Source: Chitinophagaceae bacterium (GTDB lineage Bacteria; Bacteroidota; Bacteroidia; Chitinophagales; Chitinophagaceae). Taken from it: 34,326 bases of DNA. The stretch spans positions 1-34,326 of the forward strand of contig CANFKC010000048.1 in NCBI GenBank assembly GCA_947447265.1, written 5' to 3'. Every line of letters begins with the position of its first letter. Position 1 is the stretch's first letter. The notes under the pieces were generated by a model. That model was not told the origin of the DNA and ran no database searches. It was given only the letters and a program-made list of their open reading frames with translations. A program made the translations under genes and the position numbers. Shown here one piece after another: positions 17,475 through 27,241 of the stretch.

Positions 17475-18173
17475 TTATTTTCCAGTTGCAAAATTGCGCC
17501 CGGGTTTAATCATCTCCGGATGACGTTGCTGGTAGTGCTGTATATCAGGGATGCTCACCCCAGAAACATAAGGATTTTCAGTGTGGGTATTGATATAATC
17601 CTGGTGATAGTCTTCAGCTTCCCAGAATTTTGTCAGGGGATCAACTGTAGCGGCTATCGGATTATTGTACTTTCCCGTAGCATTCAATTTCTTAATATAA
17701 TCCTGAGCCATGTTTTTTTCCGCCGCATTGCGATAAAAAACAATTGATCTGTATTGGGTGCCATGGTCTGGCCCCTGGCCATTTACCTGTGTAGGGTCTT
17801 CCATAGCCGCAAAATATATGTCCAGTAATTGAGGGTAAGATATTTTGCTACTATCGTAATATATATTCACGGTTTCAGCATGACCTGTAGTGCCGGTTTC
17901 AATACTTTCGTAAGTGGGGTGCTCCGTATCACCGCCCGCATAGCCGGACACCACTTCAGCAACTCCCTTAATGCTTTCAAACAGCGTTTCTTCATGCCAA
18001 AAACAACCTGCAGCAAATGTAGCCTGGCTATACTTTGAAAGATCCGCAGGCTTATCGCCATCTGAATATTTTCGTGCAATTACCGATTGCTTTGGACGTT
18101 GCACAGATTGACCACAAGAGAACAACACAAAAGAAGTAAGAACCACGCATGCAATAATTGTTATCGTTTTCAT
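17475..18173 (-). CDS. msrA: Peptide-methionine (S)-S-oxide reductase MsrA, lipoprotein
   Basis: A 232-aa protein: lipoprotein signal (LFSC, C20), then the MsrA domain from about residue 50, with the catalytic GCFWHEE (C57), GYAGGDTEHPTYE, TGHAETV, GPDHGTQYRS and the C-terminal HQDY. MsrA reduces methionine-S-sulfoxide in proteins. The lipobox places it outside the cytoplasm, probably repairing exported proteins. The resolving-cysteine tail seen in some MsrA proteins is absent, so recycling must use another thiol. No MsrB domain is fused. Confidence 0.95.
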   Translation of the reverse strand: MKTITIIACVVLTSFVLFSCGQSVQRPKQSVIARKYSDGDKPADLSKYSQATFAAGCFWHEETLFESIKGVAEVVSGYAGGDTEHPTYESIETGTTGHAETVNIYYDSSKISYPQLLDIYFAAMEDPTQVNGQGPDHGTQYRSIVFYRNAAEKNMAQDYIKKLNATGKYNNPIAATVDPLTKFWEAEDYHQDYINTHTENPYVSGVSIPDIQHYQQRHPEMIKPGRNFATGK

Positions 18174-18264
18174 CAGTTTAATTAGTTTATGATATTAGAA
18201 ACGAAAAATTGAGGAGTTTGGCTTGGTTCAAAAAACATAATTTTGGCTCCTTCAATTCAATCAA

Positions 18265-18834
18265 ATGACATTAAACTTCAAGGCATCTATTGGGCTTGCA
18301 GCACTTTCGTTAGCTATAACACTTACTGCCTGCCAAAATACGGTAGTGAACAATACTGAAAACCTGGACAGCAGCACACATGTACACGAATACAATGACA
18401 GTGCGGCAAACAAGGATGCAATGATTGATGAAGCTAGCAGAGACTATCAAACTGTATATCTGGCAATATCCGATACCGGCGGTAACTATTACCAGCTGCA
18501 AACACTGATGTACCAACTACACGCTGCTACCCCATTAGCTATTGACACCCTGAACCGTTATTACAATCCCACAAAAAAAGAAATAGTTGTTGCAGAAAAT
18601 GATAAGGATGAAATGTACCGGGGCGAATATTTTCCGAGAAGATTCCCGGGAAACGAACTTAGCATTGAACATATGAACACGTACAACCAGAATAGCAATA
18701 ACAGCACATTTGCTTTAGTAGCCGCGATATGCGAAACAAAGGCCAGTGCCGATTCCGTACTAAAAATTATTGCCCCTTCGGCAAAAAAAGCATTTGTAAT
18801 AAAGGGTGAAATCTACGCCGGTTGCATTCATTGA
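18265..18834 (+). CDS. Lipoprotein of unknown function
   Basis: A 189-aa protein with a clean lipoprotein signal (ITLTAC, C23). Then comes an Asn/His/Asp-rich stretch (about 24-55) and a single domain with YQTVYLAISDTGGNYYQLQ and FALVAAICETKASADSVLK, ending in two cysteines' worth of AGCIH. I do not recognise the family. It is divergent from msrA with a 91-bp gap and converges on the thioredoxin gene. Confidence 0.75.
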   Translation: MTLNFKASIGLAALSLAITLTACQNTVVNNTENLDSSTHVHEYNDSAANKDAMIDEASRDYQTVYLAISDTGGNYYQLQTLMYQLHAATPLAIDTLNRYYNPTKKEIVVAENDKDEMYRGEYFPRRFPGNELSIEHMNTYNQNSNNSTFALVAAICETKASADSVLKIIAPSAKKAFVIKGEIYAGCIH

Positions 18835-18850
18835 GCTGGCAACAAATAAA

Positions 18851-18874
18851 CAAAGGAGGCACGTGCCTCCTTTG
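18851..18874. terminator. Bidirectional terminator between convergent genes
   Basis: A perfect 24-bp palindrome (CAAAGGAGGCAC followed by its reverse complement) between the lipoprotein stop (18834) and the thioredoxin stop (18904). T-runs on each side are short, so efficiency is uncertain. Confidence 0.7.
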
Positions 18875-18903
18875 ACTGAAATGTTATGCTGTAGCCGAAA
18901 ATA

Positions 18904-19224
18904 CTACGAAATTAATTTCTGTATTTTTTTATCGAATGCTCCTTTTGCAGCCATGCCGATTTGCTTGTCAACAACCTGGCCATCTTTAATAAATAAAACG
19001 CAAGGAATGCTGGTAATACCGTACTGAACTGATACGTTAGGGTTTTCGTCAACATTAATTTTGCCAACGTTTACCTTACCATCATATTCTTTAGCAAGTG
19101 CATCAATTGTTGGACCTAGTGCCAAACATGGTCCGCACCATGGAGCCCAAAAATCAACTACTGAAAGTTTGTCTGCCTTTAAAACGTCTGATTCGAAGTT
19201 AGAATCAGTGAATACTGCTGCCAT
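18904..19224 (-). CDS. trxA: Thioredoxin, probably the housekeeping TrxA
   Basis: A 106-aa thioredoxin with the classical FWAPWCGPC site (C30, C33), the KINVDENP segment and [13 protein letters not shown], with an extra cysteine after the cis-proline. It resembles E. coli TrxA more than the two copies in the sulfur operon. It is a cytoplasmic disulfide reductase. A good TTG-N19-TAnnTTTG promoter lies just upstream. Confidence 0.95.
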   Translation of the reverse strand: MAAVFTDSNFESDVLKADKLSVVDFWAPWCGPCLALGPTIDALAKEYDGKVNVGKINVDENPNVSVQYGITSIPCVLFIKDGQVVDKQIGMAAKGAFDKKIQKLIS

Positions 19225-19257
19225 ATAAAAAGTTTAATCTTGTTTGATAATATGAGG

Positions 19258-19287
19258 CAAAGTTAAATTAATATTACCTATCGGCAA
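19258..19287 (-). promoter_or_regulatory. Bacteroidota-type promoter of trxA
   Basis: On the minus strand TTG (19285-19287), a 19-bp spacer and TAACTTTG (19258-19265) match the -33/-7 consensus TTG-N19-TAnnTTTG. The predicted start near 19251 gives a leader of about 27 nt before the ATG at 19224. Confidence 0.7.
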
Positions 19288-19372
19288 CATTGCGAATGCA
19301 AATAGCGCTATAAGTATTACACATGCTTTGCACACTTTTAACTTATGCTATGCAAACCATTTGCAATTCTCA

Positions 19373-22300
19373 TTATACCTTCTCCACTATATATTGCACC
19401 GCCTCATTAGTTTGTAGAAAACCTATAAACTCGTCATTCAATTCCATTTTCAGTTGCTGAGAACGTAACCGAACAACATGTCCCGCTTCGTCATCGCTGA
19501 TCTGGACAAATAATTCGGTATTACCTGGGTATCGCTTCACATTTTCTTCTATGAATCTCGCAAATGGTTCATCAACATTTTGAATCGGCACTGCTATACT
19601 TACCTTCTTGGTCAGAAGTTTTCTCACATCGTCTAGCAACATAATATTGCTGATGCTAAACTCCATAACACCCGGCCGGTATTTATGCTCATCATAAGTA
19701 CCCTGTATCATTAGTTTCTGGCCGTTAACCAGGAAGTTGCCATATTGCACATAACTCTTCTCCCACAGCATTATTTCGTAATGGCCGGAATAATCGTTGA
19801 TGGTCAGCTTACCAAACTTTGTCCCCTTCTTACTGGTCATGTGTCCAACGTCGGTAATAAAGCCAGCTATACGCACCAGCCTGCCTTTATTATCTTCCAG
19901 TTCATTTACCGGCGTCATGCCGTAATTGTCCATTTCAAATTTAAATCCATCCAGTGGATGCGCACTCAGGTAAATACCTACCACTTCTTTTTCCCTATCC
20001 AGCAATTCAGGTAATCCCCACTTTTCACATTCAGGTATCAGCGGCGGCTTTACCTCAGGCATCGTAGCCGCGCCAAAAAGGCTGTTGGTCGCCATTGATG
20101 AGCTTGCCTGGAACTGGTTACCAAATTTAACCAGCCTTTCCAAACCTGTTTGTGGGTCGGTACTTGGGCTGTAAAAATACTGCGCCCTGTGCAGTTGCGG
20201 GAAACAATCAAGCGCCCCTGCAAGCACAAGGTTTTCCATCGATTTTTTATTTACCGTACGCTGGTTAACTCTTTTTATAAAATCAAAAACACTTACAAAG
20301 GGACCATTACTTTCGCGCTCCGCAACAATATCTTCCACCGCGGCCTCTCCTACCCCTTTTATCGCATTTAAGCCGAACCTGACTACATTGGCCTTTGCAA
20401 CGGCAAAGCCCTTCAGACTTTCATTTACATCAGGCCCTAATACCTCCAGCCCCATTCGCTGGCACTCCTCCATGTAGAACTTTATCTTATCAATATTGCC
20501 TTGGTTATTCAGCACAGCCGCCATGTATTCCGCCGGGTAATGGGCTTTCAGGTATGCTGTTTGGTAGGCAACTAAGGCGTAGCAGGTAGAGTGCGATTTA
20601 TTGAACGCATATTGCGCAAATGCTTCCCAGTCCGTCCATATCTTTTGCAGCTTGTCCTCTGGGTGGCCTTTAGCCTTTGCCCCTTCAACAAATTGGCCCT
20701 TCATTTTATCAAGCACTGACTTCTGCTTCTTACCCATTGCTTTACGCAATACGTCGGCATCACCCTTGCTAAAGCCCGCCAGGCTTTGCGATAGCAACAT
20801 CACCTGCTCCTGGTACACGGTGATACCATAGGTATCGCCCAGGTACTCTTCCATATCCGGAACATCGTAAGTAATAGGCTCCAGGCCATGCTTACGTTTT
20901 ATGTAATTGGGTATGTACTCCATCGGACCCGGCCGGTAAAGGGCATTCATGGCAATGAGGTCATCAAACTTATCGGGCTTCAGGTTGATGAGGTGCTTTT
21001 GCATACCGGCACTTTCAAACTGGAAAGTACCATTAGTATCACCATCCTGGTATAATTGATACGTGGCTTCGTCATCAAGCGGAATCGTATCTATGTCTAT
21101 TACAATGTCATAGTTTCGCTTAATCAGGTCAAGCGCATCTTTAATAATGGTAAGTGTTTTAAGCCCGAGGAAGTCCATTTTAATAACGCCAGCATTCTCA
21201 ATTACGTTGCCCTCGTATTGGGTAATCAATGAGTCTACGTCCTTAGCCATAAATACCGGCAACAGATCGGTAAGGTCGCTAGGCGCAATAATGATACCCG
21301 CAGCATGAATACCCGTATTACGGACGGACCCTTCCAGCTTAACGGCATTCTGTAATATTTGCCCTAATGGCGTATTGGGTTGTGCATATATCTCGCGGAG
21401 TTTCATTACTCCTTCCATTTCATCGGCACCCAGCCCTTCTTTTTCATCCAGGCTATCTTTACCCTTCAGCTCCGCATGTATTAATCTCTTTAGATTGATA
21501 CCCGGGCGCTCCGGAACGAATTTGGCCAGCATATTGCTTTCAGAAAGTGGCAGGTCCATTACGCGCGCCACATCTTTAATACTACTCTTGGCCGCCATTG
21601 TACCATAGGTAACAATCTGTGCTACCTGGTTTTTACCATACTTCTTTACAACATAGTCAATAACACGCTGCCTGCCCACGTCATCAAAGTCAGTATCGAT
21701 ATCGGGCATGCTCTTACGGTCCGGATTCAGGAAACGTTCGAACAGTAACTTATATTTAATGGGGTCGATATTGGTTATACCAATGCAATATGCCACAGCC
21801 GAACCCGCAGCAGAACCACGGCCCGGGCCAATAAATACGCCCATATCCCGACCTGCCTTAATAAAGTCGCTCACGATAAGGAAATAACCGGCGAACCCCA
21901 TTGTGCGTATCGTAAACAGCTCAAATTTCAGCCGTTCCTCTACCTCGGAGGTAATCTCTTTATACCTTTCATGGGCACCTTTCCAGGTAAGGTCTTCAAG
22001 AAATGCATTCTGATCATTATTAAATTCGGTAGGCACAACAAAGTGGGGCAACATAATGTCGCGCTCCAGCTTCAGCGGTTTTATTTTATCGAGTACAAGG
22101 TTTGTATTATCAATAGCTTGAGGGAGGTCGGCGAACAAGCCGGTCATCTCTTCCTGAGTCTTAAAGTAAAACCTGTCGCTCGGAAAGGCAAAACGCCCGC
22201 CCTTGGGCTGCACCTCATCATCATCGCCAAGGTCCTTCCATTTCGGGTCGGCCTGCTTACTACCCGTGTTTATGCACAACAATATATCGTGCGCGTTTGC

Positions 22301-22990
22301 ATCCTGCTGATCTACATAATGGCTATCATTACTCGCAATTACAGGCACATTGTATTTTGCCGCAAAGCGCATCAGCACTTCATTTACCTTTATCTGGTCG
22401 GCTATTTCATGCCGTTGTAATTCAATGAAGTAATCATCTCCAAACAGATCGAGCCACCATTTAAATTCCTTCTCCCCTTCTGCTTCCCCTTTTTTCAAAA
22501 TAGTACGCGGAACAGATGCTGCAAGGCAGCAGGTTGTAGCAATCAATCCCTCATGGTATTGCAAAACCAGTTCTTTGTCAATTCGGGGATACTTACTGTA
22601 AAGCCCCTCCATGTACCCTAGCGAACATAGTTTTACCAGGTTCTTATACCCTACTTCATTCTTCGCCAGCATCAGCTGGTGATACCTCAAGTCTTTATCA
22701 TCTTTAGAGAAAGCACGCTTATGGCGGTTTTCCACGAGGTAAAATTCACAACCAACAACGGGTTTTACAACCGGCTCCAAAATATCCTTCCCTTCAGGCG
22801 TCTGGCCAACGACCTTAGTCTTCTTCCACGCCTGGGCCACAAAATCAAAAACCCCAAACATATTACCGTGGTCAGTAATTGCCATTGCCGGCATACCATC
22901 TTTCTGAGCCTTATCAAAAAGCTTGGATATATTAGACGCCCCATCGAGCAGGGAGTATTGTGTATGGTTATGTAAATGGGAAAATTTCAC
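19373..22990 (-). CDS. dnaE: DNA polymerase III subunit alpha
   Basis: A 1205-aa C-family replicative polymerase. The N-terminal PHP domain opens with FSHLHNHTQYSLLDGAS and contains ITDHGNMFG. The catalytic palm has GPGRGSAAGS near residue 385 and PDIDTDFDD near 428-436; the fingers and thumb follow (ALYRPGPMEYIPNYI). Near the C-terminus come helix-hairpin-helix (FGLNAIKGVGEAAVEDIV) and OB-fold segments (VRIAGFITDVGHMTSKKGTKFG). Length is normal for DnaE. Cytoplasmic, replisome core. No proofreading exonuclease domain is fused. Confidence 0.98.
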   Translation of the reverse strand: MKFSHLHNHTQYSLLDGASNISKLFDKAQKDGMPAMAITDHGNMFGVFDFVAQAWKKTKVVGQTPEGKDILEPVVKPVVGCEFYLVENRHKRAFSKDDKDLRYHQLMLAKNEVGYKNLVKLCSLGYMEGLYSKYPRIDKELVLQYHEGLIATTCCLAASVPRTILKKGEAEGEKEFKWWLDLFGDDYFIELQRHEIADQIKVNEVLMRFAAKYNVPVIASNDSHYVDQQDANAHDILLCINTGSKQADPKWKDLGDDDEVQPKGGRFAFPSDRFYFKTQEEMTGLFADLPQAIDNTNLVLDKIKPLKLERDIMLPHFVVPTEFNNDQNAFLEDLTWKGAHERYKEITSEVEERLKFELFTIRTMGFAGYFLIVSDFIKAGRDMGVFIGPGRGSAAGSAVAYCIGITNIDPIKYKLLFERFLNPDRKSMPDIDTDFDDVGRQRVIDYVVKKYGKNQVAQIVTYGTMAAKSSIKDVARVMDLPLSESNMLAKFVPERPGINLKRLIHAELKGKDSLDEKEGLGADEMEGVMKLREIYAQPNTPLGQILQNAVKLEGSVRNTGIHAAGIIIAPSDLTDLLPVFMAKDVDSLITQYEGNVIENAGVIKMDFLGLKTLTIIKDALDLIKRNYDIVIDIDTIPLDDEATYQLYQDGDTNGTFQFESAGMQKHLINLKPDKFDDLIAMNALYRPGPMEYIPNYIKRKHGLEPITYDVPDMEEYLGDTYGITVYQEQVMLLSQSLAGFSKGDADVLRKAMGKKQKSVLDKMKGQFVEGAKAKGHPEDKLQKIWTDWEAFAQYAFNKSHSTCYALVAYQTAYLKAHYPAEYMAAVLNNQGNIDKIKFYMEECQRMGLEVLGPDVNESLKGFAVAKANVVRFGLNAIKGVGEAAVEDIVAERESNGPFVSVFDFIKRVNQRTVNKKSMENLVLAGALDCFPQLHRAQYFYSPSTDPQTGLERLVKFGNQFQASSSMATNSLFGAATMPEVKPPLIPECEKWGLPELLDREKEVVGIYLSAHPLDGFKFEMDNYGMTPVNELEDNKGRLVRIAGFITDVGHMTSKKGTKFGKLTINDYSGHYEIMLWEKSYVQYGNFLVNGQKLMIQGTYDEHKYRPGVMEFSISNIMLLDDVRKLLTKKVSIAVPIQNVDEPFARFIEENVKRYPGNTELFVQISDDEAGHVVRLRSQQLKMELNDEFIGFLQTNEAVQYIVEKV

Positions 22991-23191
22991 TTTTCAGCAC
23001 CTCCTGTTAAACTGTTTATTAATATCATTTGAAGATCAGTTGACCCGCAAAAGCTGTCTACAAAATAACGAAATAATAGGCTGCCAAATGGCGAATAGTT
23101 TTCCACAGCAACAGATCGCAATTCTCTGGTTGTGCACTGTGAGTCTTTTCAGAAAAAATCACTACTTTAGATTATTAATTAAGGGCATCTA

Positions 23192-26100
23192 TTGAAATAT
23201 ATCCAAAATATCATTCTGTGCATTTTATTGTTTTTTGCAACTTTTGCTACCCAAATCTCACCAGGGCAACAAAAATTCAAATATAATTTCAATGCTGAAA
23301 ACGGTCTGCCATCAAATCACGTCTGCAACATAATCGAAGATAAATTTGGGTATTTATGGTTTACAACGCCAAAAGGCATAGTTAAATACAATGGATACGA
23401 TTTTAGGTTCTTCGGTCTACCCGATGGCTTATCCACAGAAGATAATTGGGAATTATTTGAAGACAAAAAAGGTAGGATGTGGCTGGGTAGCAATTCAGAA
23501 GAGATCGGATACCTATATCACAATAACTATCACAAAGCCATATTAGAGAATATTTCAACTGAGATATTCCCGCAACACATGCATTCATTTAACAATGGAA
23601 TCATCTTTTCAAGTCCATTCTTAAATAAATCCAATCATCCCATTCTGTGTATCGAATCAAACGACACCATTCGCAAAATCAACATTTCCGATACTTTTTT
23701 TGAACAATTAGCGACCTACCTACCTCCCTACAAACAAAAGTATGCAGTTCCTTCTCTGAACGAAAAGAATGAAATTTGTTTCTTCTTAAATAAACACATT
23801 TATAACTGCAAGATACGAAACAACGCCCTAATCTGTGAAACAAAATTGCTTATCAATGATACAGATTTCTTTCAAAAAAACTTTAGTAACCCCTACTTTT
23901 CAATAGGGGATCTGATGATATACTATCAAACAATCCCCAAAATTAATTCTTTCAATTTTTTAAATACCAAGACCGGACAAACAAAAACAATATATATTGA
24001 CAGCTTCGTAAATAACGAAAACATAGAACACATTTATTACGAAAAGTCAACCATAAAACAAGTCTGCTTTTACATAATCACTGAAAATAAAATCTTGAAA
24101 TATAACCCCAAAAACCCCTCTCGTCCAGAGCAAATTTTTGATTTAGATAGCTTTAGAACATCACCCACGATGTATGGATCGGAAATCAAAGTTTACTGCC
24201 AGAGCCGGTTCTGGGGAAGCCTGATAGGGAGCAATACCTCGGGTGCAGATGCACTTTTGAAGTATGAGAATCATTTTAAAAAGGAGCCCGGTATCTCCCT
24301 TTCTGGCTTTAAATATGTTGGAGGATCAACTGACCATCAACAATTTTGGTGGAATAAAACAAGTTCGACTCTCGCGCAGATTGATAGCCACTTCCATGTA
24401 AAATTCAGTATTCATAAAAAACTGAGTACTATAGGGAACATCGTACCCTACAATACTGACACCTTTTATGCTGTGGGGTCGGACTTGCATACTACACAGT
24501 GGTTTTTAAGCAAATACAACAAATTCATCCCATCAAACATCGACAGCATCGGCAAAACGATCATAACAATTGACGTAGATAAAAACGGAGACTTATACAT
24601 AGTTGACTCCAGGTTTTTTTTTGAACTCAAACTTCTTCAGGGGAGAATTGAAAGACGCCGATCTGAGGCGGGTAAGTACTTTGATATGGTACGCGACGAG
24701 TTATCAAATAGCTACCTCGCCTATAATGCTTTTAAAATCTCAGTTCATGGAGAGAAAGATTCTACAATTTCAAGAAATAAGATACACGAACTTGAAATCG
24801 ACAGAATTGATAAGATAGTTATTGACAATAAATACGGCAACGTCTTCATTAAGGGCAGTTCAAAAAATGAGTCCAAATTAATGATATGCGACTTACACAC
24901 CTACAAACATACCGAGCTATTCAGGAACTATAATTTAAAGGGTGCTCAAGTAGTAATTTATAAAGGAAGAATTATAGTTGCCGGAAGATTTGGAATCCTG
25001 TTTTGTAAAATACTTGCGCGCGATAAACTGTCCGACCCAGTAATATATCCGAACATCAAAGATATTAACTACAAAAACATTACCGACATACAAACCTCAT
25101 GGAACAGATTGCTGTTAAGCACCGACAAGGGGTTTTATAGCGTGAAAATCCCCCCAGATAATTTCATCGAAGATAATTCACCAGCTCAAAACAATTTCAA
25201 GCTAATTCTGCAAAACAATGACAGCTTTAGAACGGTCACTAAAAATGACACAATAGTTATCGACCAAAAGGATTATCACCTTCAATTTGACATTATTAAT
25301 GCACTGGGAAACGGGAAATTATGGTACAACTATAAACTCTCGGGGTCTGAAAAATGGGTGCAACTGAACTCGAATGAATTAACGCTACCCGCAAACATAA
25401 AACCAGGCACCTATCATACCTTATCATTAAAATTCTATGATAATGTATGGAGAAGTGACATTATTACCATTACTATTTACGTTACACCCTACTGGTGGCA
25501 ATCGCTTTTCCAAAGTCATCTTTTCTGGGCCGGTTTAATTTTGATAGTTATCGCACTGTCTTTACTCTTGATTTATTTTACCAGAAGAGCCACTAATAGA
25601 AACAATCTCAGGCGTAATCTGCAGCAGGAAATGGAATTAAAATCGGTACACTCTCAAATTAACCCCCATTTCATATTTAATACACTCAACACGGCACTCT
25701 TCTTCATTAAGAAGAAAAAAATGGACGAAGCGTATGAGCACGTATCCAAGTTTTCGAGACTTTTGAGAGCTTACATCAAATCATCGAGGAGCAAATACAT
25801 CAGCATTGCAGACGAAGTTGTCAACCTTAATAATTACATACAGTTACAGCAAAGCCGGTTTGAAGATAAATTTGACTATGAGATACGGGTCGACGATAAA
25901 ATTGATACCGCTCAGATAAAGATTCCGGCCTTACTATTACAGCCTATAGTTGAAAATGCAATTGATCATGGTCTATTTCACAAAACTGAACATGGTCATT
26001 TGAAAATTGAATTTAAGAAAATACCTTTATCCAACGAAATTCAATGTATTGTTGACGATGATGGCATTGGTCGACGAATGGCTAAGATACTATCTGCAGA

Positions 26101-26269
26101 TAGCCTCGTAAAAGCAGAATCATATGGCGATAGCCTGGTAAAAGACCTGATCGCTGTTTTTAACAAGTATGAAAAAACAGGCATTTCGATCAATTATATT
26201 GATAAACCGGAACCGGAAAGTGGTACAACAGTTGTAGTAACGATAAAGAACCCTTTGCATGAAAAATAA
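23192..26269 (+). CDS. LytS-type sensor histidine kinase with periplasmic propeller
   Basis: A 1025-aa kinase. TTG at 23192 is the only start that keeps the signal peptide (a stop lies four codons upstream). Order: signal peptide (1-25); two-component propeller repeats (FNAENGLPSNHVCNIIEDKF, then EDKKGRMWLGS) over about 30-680; a Y_Y_Y domain (about 690-765); one membrane helix (about 777-797); and a His_kinase domain with HSQINPHFIFNTLN (H826) and LLLQPIVENAIDHGL; then GHKL ATPase with DDDGIGR. It senses an unknown periplasmic ligand. Its end overlaps the response regulator by 11 bp. It is visibly more AT-rich than dnaE. The partner regulator is disrupted. Confidence 0.93.
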   Translation: MKYIQNIILCILLFFATFATQISPGQQKFKYNFNAENGLPSNHVCNIIEDKFGYLWFTTPKGIVKYNGYDFRFFGLPDGLSTEDNWELFEDKKGRMWLGSNSEEIGYLYHNNYHKAILENISTEIFPQHMHSFNNGIIFSSPFLNKSNHPILCIESNDTIRKINISDTFFEQLATYLPPYKQKYAVPSLNEKNEICFFLNKHIYNCKIRNNALICETKLLINDTDFFQKNFSNPYFSIGDLMIYYQTIPKINSFNFLNTKTGQTKTIYIDSFVNNENIEHIYYEKSTIKQVCFYIITENKILKYNPKNPSRPEQIFDLDSFRTSPTMYGSEIKVYCQSRFWGSLIGSNTSGADALLKYENHFKKEPGISLSGFKYVGGSTDHQQFWWNKTSSTLAQIDSHFHVKFSIHKKLSTIGNIVPYNTDTFYAVGSDLHTTQWFLSKYNKFIPSNIDSIGKTIITIDVDKNGDLYIVDSRFFFELKLLQGRIERRRSEAGKYFDMVRDELSNSYLAYNAFKISVHGEKDSTISRNKIHELEIDRIDKIVIDNKYGNVFIKGSSKNESKLMICDLHTYKHTELFRNYNLKGAQVVIYKGRIIVAGRFGILFCKILARDKLSDPVIYPNIKDINYKNITDIQTSWNRLLLSTDKGFYSVKIPPDNFIEDNSPAQNNFKLILQNNDSFRTVTKNDTIVIDQKDYHLQFDIINALGNGKLWYNYKLSGSEKWVQLNSNELTLPANIKPGTYHTLSLKFYDNVWRSDIITITIYVTPYWWQSLFQSHLFWAGLILIVIALSLLLIYFTRRATNRNNLRRNLQQEMELKSVHSQINPHFIFNTLNTALFFIKKKKMDEAYEHVSKFSRLLRAYIKSSRSKYISIADEVVNLNNYIQLQQSRFEDKFDYEIRVDDKIDTAQIKIPALLLQPIVENAIDHGLFHKTEHGHLKIEFKKIPLSNEIQCIVDDDGIGRRMAKILSADSLVKAESYGDSLVKDLIAVFNKYEKTGISINYIDKPEPESGTTVVVTIKNPLHEK

Positions 26270-26711
26270 CTTTAGCTGTATTATTGTAGATGACGAACCA
26301 AAAGCCATAGAACTATTAAAGGATTGTATTAATTACTTATTCCCCAATCTCGATGTAATTGGTTCCTATACATCCTGGACTGTAGCGCTGCCCGCTCTGC
26401 GAACTACGGAGTGCGACATTCTTTTCCTTGACGTTTCGATGCCAGGTAAAACGGGATTGGATCTGCTTACGCTGCTTCCCGATCTGGAAACAGAGATTAT
26501 ATTCGTTACGGCACATTCCGAGCATGCAATGAGTGCATTTAAATTTGCTCCGTCGGGATACATATTAAAGCCAATTGACGATACGCAACTCACTCAGGCT
26601 GTTAAAAAGAGTATGGAGCGGTCGCAACTTAAGAAAGCTGCAAAAAACACTCCCCCAACATCGTCCTCGCAAAAAATAGCGGATTATATACAACTTGGGA
26701 CTAAGGGGTAA
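26259..26711 (+). CDS. LytTR response regulator, 5' part (receiver), disrupted by IS1595-family element
   Basis: The first 140 codons encode a complete receiver domain: the acidic pair D11/D12, phosphoacceptor D58 (LFLDVSM), T at VTAHSE and KPID. From 26679 the reading frame enters the transposon end and reads ADYIQLGTKG before a stop, so the product is a receiver with a 10-residue foreign tail. The original continues at 29145. Joining 26678 to 29145 gives a single 247-codon LytTR regulator (SSSQKI / GIPNNKGTDY). The gene overlaps the kinase by 11 bp, so receiver and kinase are still co-translated. DNA binding is lost from this polypeptide. Confidence 0.95.
   Translation: MKNNFSCIIVDDEPKAIELLKDCINYLFPNLDVIGSYTSWTVALPALRTTECDILFLDVSMPGKTGLDLLTLLPDLETEIIFVTAHSEHAMSAFKFAPSGYILKPIDDTQLTQAVKKSMERSQLKKAAKNTPPTSSSQKIADYIQLGTKG
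26671..26678. repeat. Target-site duplication, left copy (AAAAAATA)
   Basis: The 8 bp next to the left inverted repeat are identical to 29137-29144 next to the right inverted repeat. Eight-base AT-rich duplications are typical of IS1595-family insertion. Confidence 0.95.
26679..26702 (+). repeat. Left terminal inverted repeat
   Basis: 24 bp starting GCGGATTATATACAAC and ending GGGACT, the exact reverse complement of 29113-29136. It is read as coding sequence at the end of the truncated regulator. Confidence 0.95.
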
Positions 26712-26714
26712 AAC

Positions 26715-26746
26715 AAATAAGCTACTCGTAATTGAGTAGCTTATTT
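26715..26746. terminator. Hairpin terminator at the left end of the element
   Basis: 13-bp perfect stem (AAATAAGCTACTC and its complement) with a 6-nt loop, between the truncated regulator stop (26711) and the stop of the secreted passenger protein (26757). It can serve both convergent genes and would insulate the element from host transcription. Confidence 0.8.
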
Positions 26747-26756
26747 TCAGATATTT

Positions 26757-27158
26757 TTATTCGCCAAATAATTCATCAGAGGTTTTCCAATCGGGTACAT
26801 CTGCATATTCTACCATCTTATCGTTTATCTCCTTTTTAACCATAGTTGCGGTATAAGTAGACTTTTTACTCGTTGATAACCGCCAGTCGTGTTTTGATGA
26901 TCTATTCATATTGCTCATACAACCACTATTCTTTACATCAGAACTTACAAACATCATAGTTCGTTGCGATTGCTCCTCTAAGGAGTTTTTTATTTTCACA
27001 TTTTTGACCGTTTTGATATTCGGAAGAGTAGGTAAAGTGAACGTTTTTTTGCAATAGAAGCACTCGTAGGTGCTTCTAACGAATTGCACTTTTTCTGTTT
27101 GCGCATTTACCTGAAAATAGGTGCTAATTAAAACTACTATTAGAATTATTTTTCTCAT
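26757..27158 (-). CDS. Passenger gene: secreted CxxC protein of unknown function
   Basis: A 133-aa protein with a signal peptide (cleavage probably after VNAQ, residue 20), then YECFYCKKTFTLP (a CxxC pair near residues 33-36), a third cysteine at KNSGCMS, and a charged C-terminus. CxxC followed by a basic, aromatic stretch suggests a small zinc-binding or redox motif outside the cytoplasm. I do not recognise the family. It lies wholly inside the transposon, with the structured segment 27242-27480 upstream of its start. Confidence 0.75.
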   Translation of the reverse strand: MRKIILIVVLISTYFQVNAQTEKVQFVRSTYECFYCKKTFTLPTLPNIKTVKNVKIKNSLEEQSQRTMMFVSSDVKNSGCMSNMNRSSKHDWRLSTSKKSTYTATMVKKEINDKMVEYADVPDWKTSDELFGE

Positions 27159-27241
27159 GTTTTTAGTTTAAGTGATTAATAAATTGGCTTTCGTTTATTA
27201 TCACTCGTACCGGTGGTGACTTATTCCTTCGGAAACTCGTT

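Noticed and set aside
19351-19365. TGCAAA-CCA-TTTGCA hairpin after dnaE as a terminator.
   Set aside because: The stem is only 6 bp and has no T-run in the direction of dnaE transcription.
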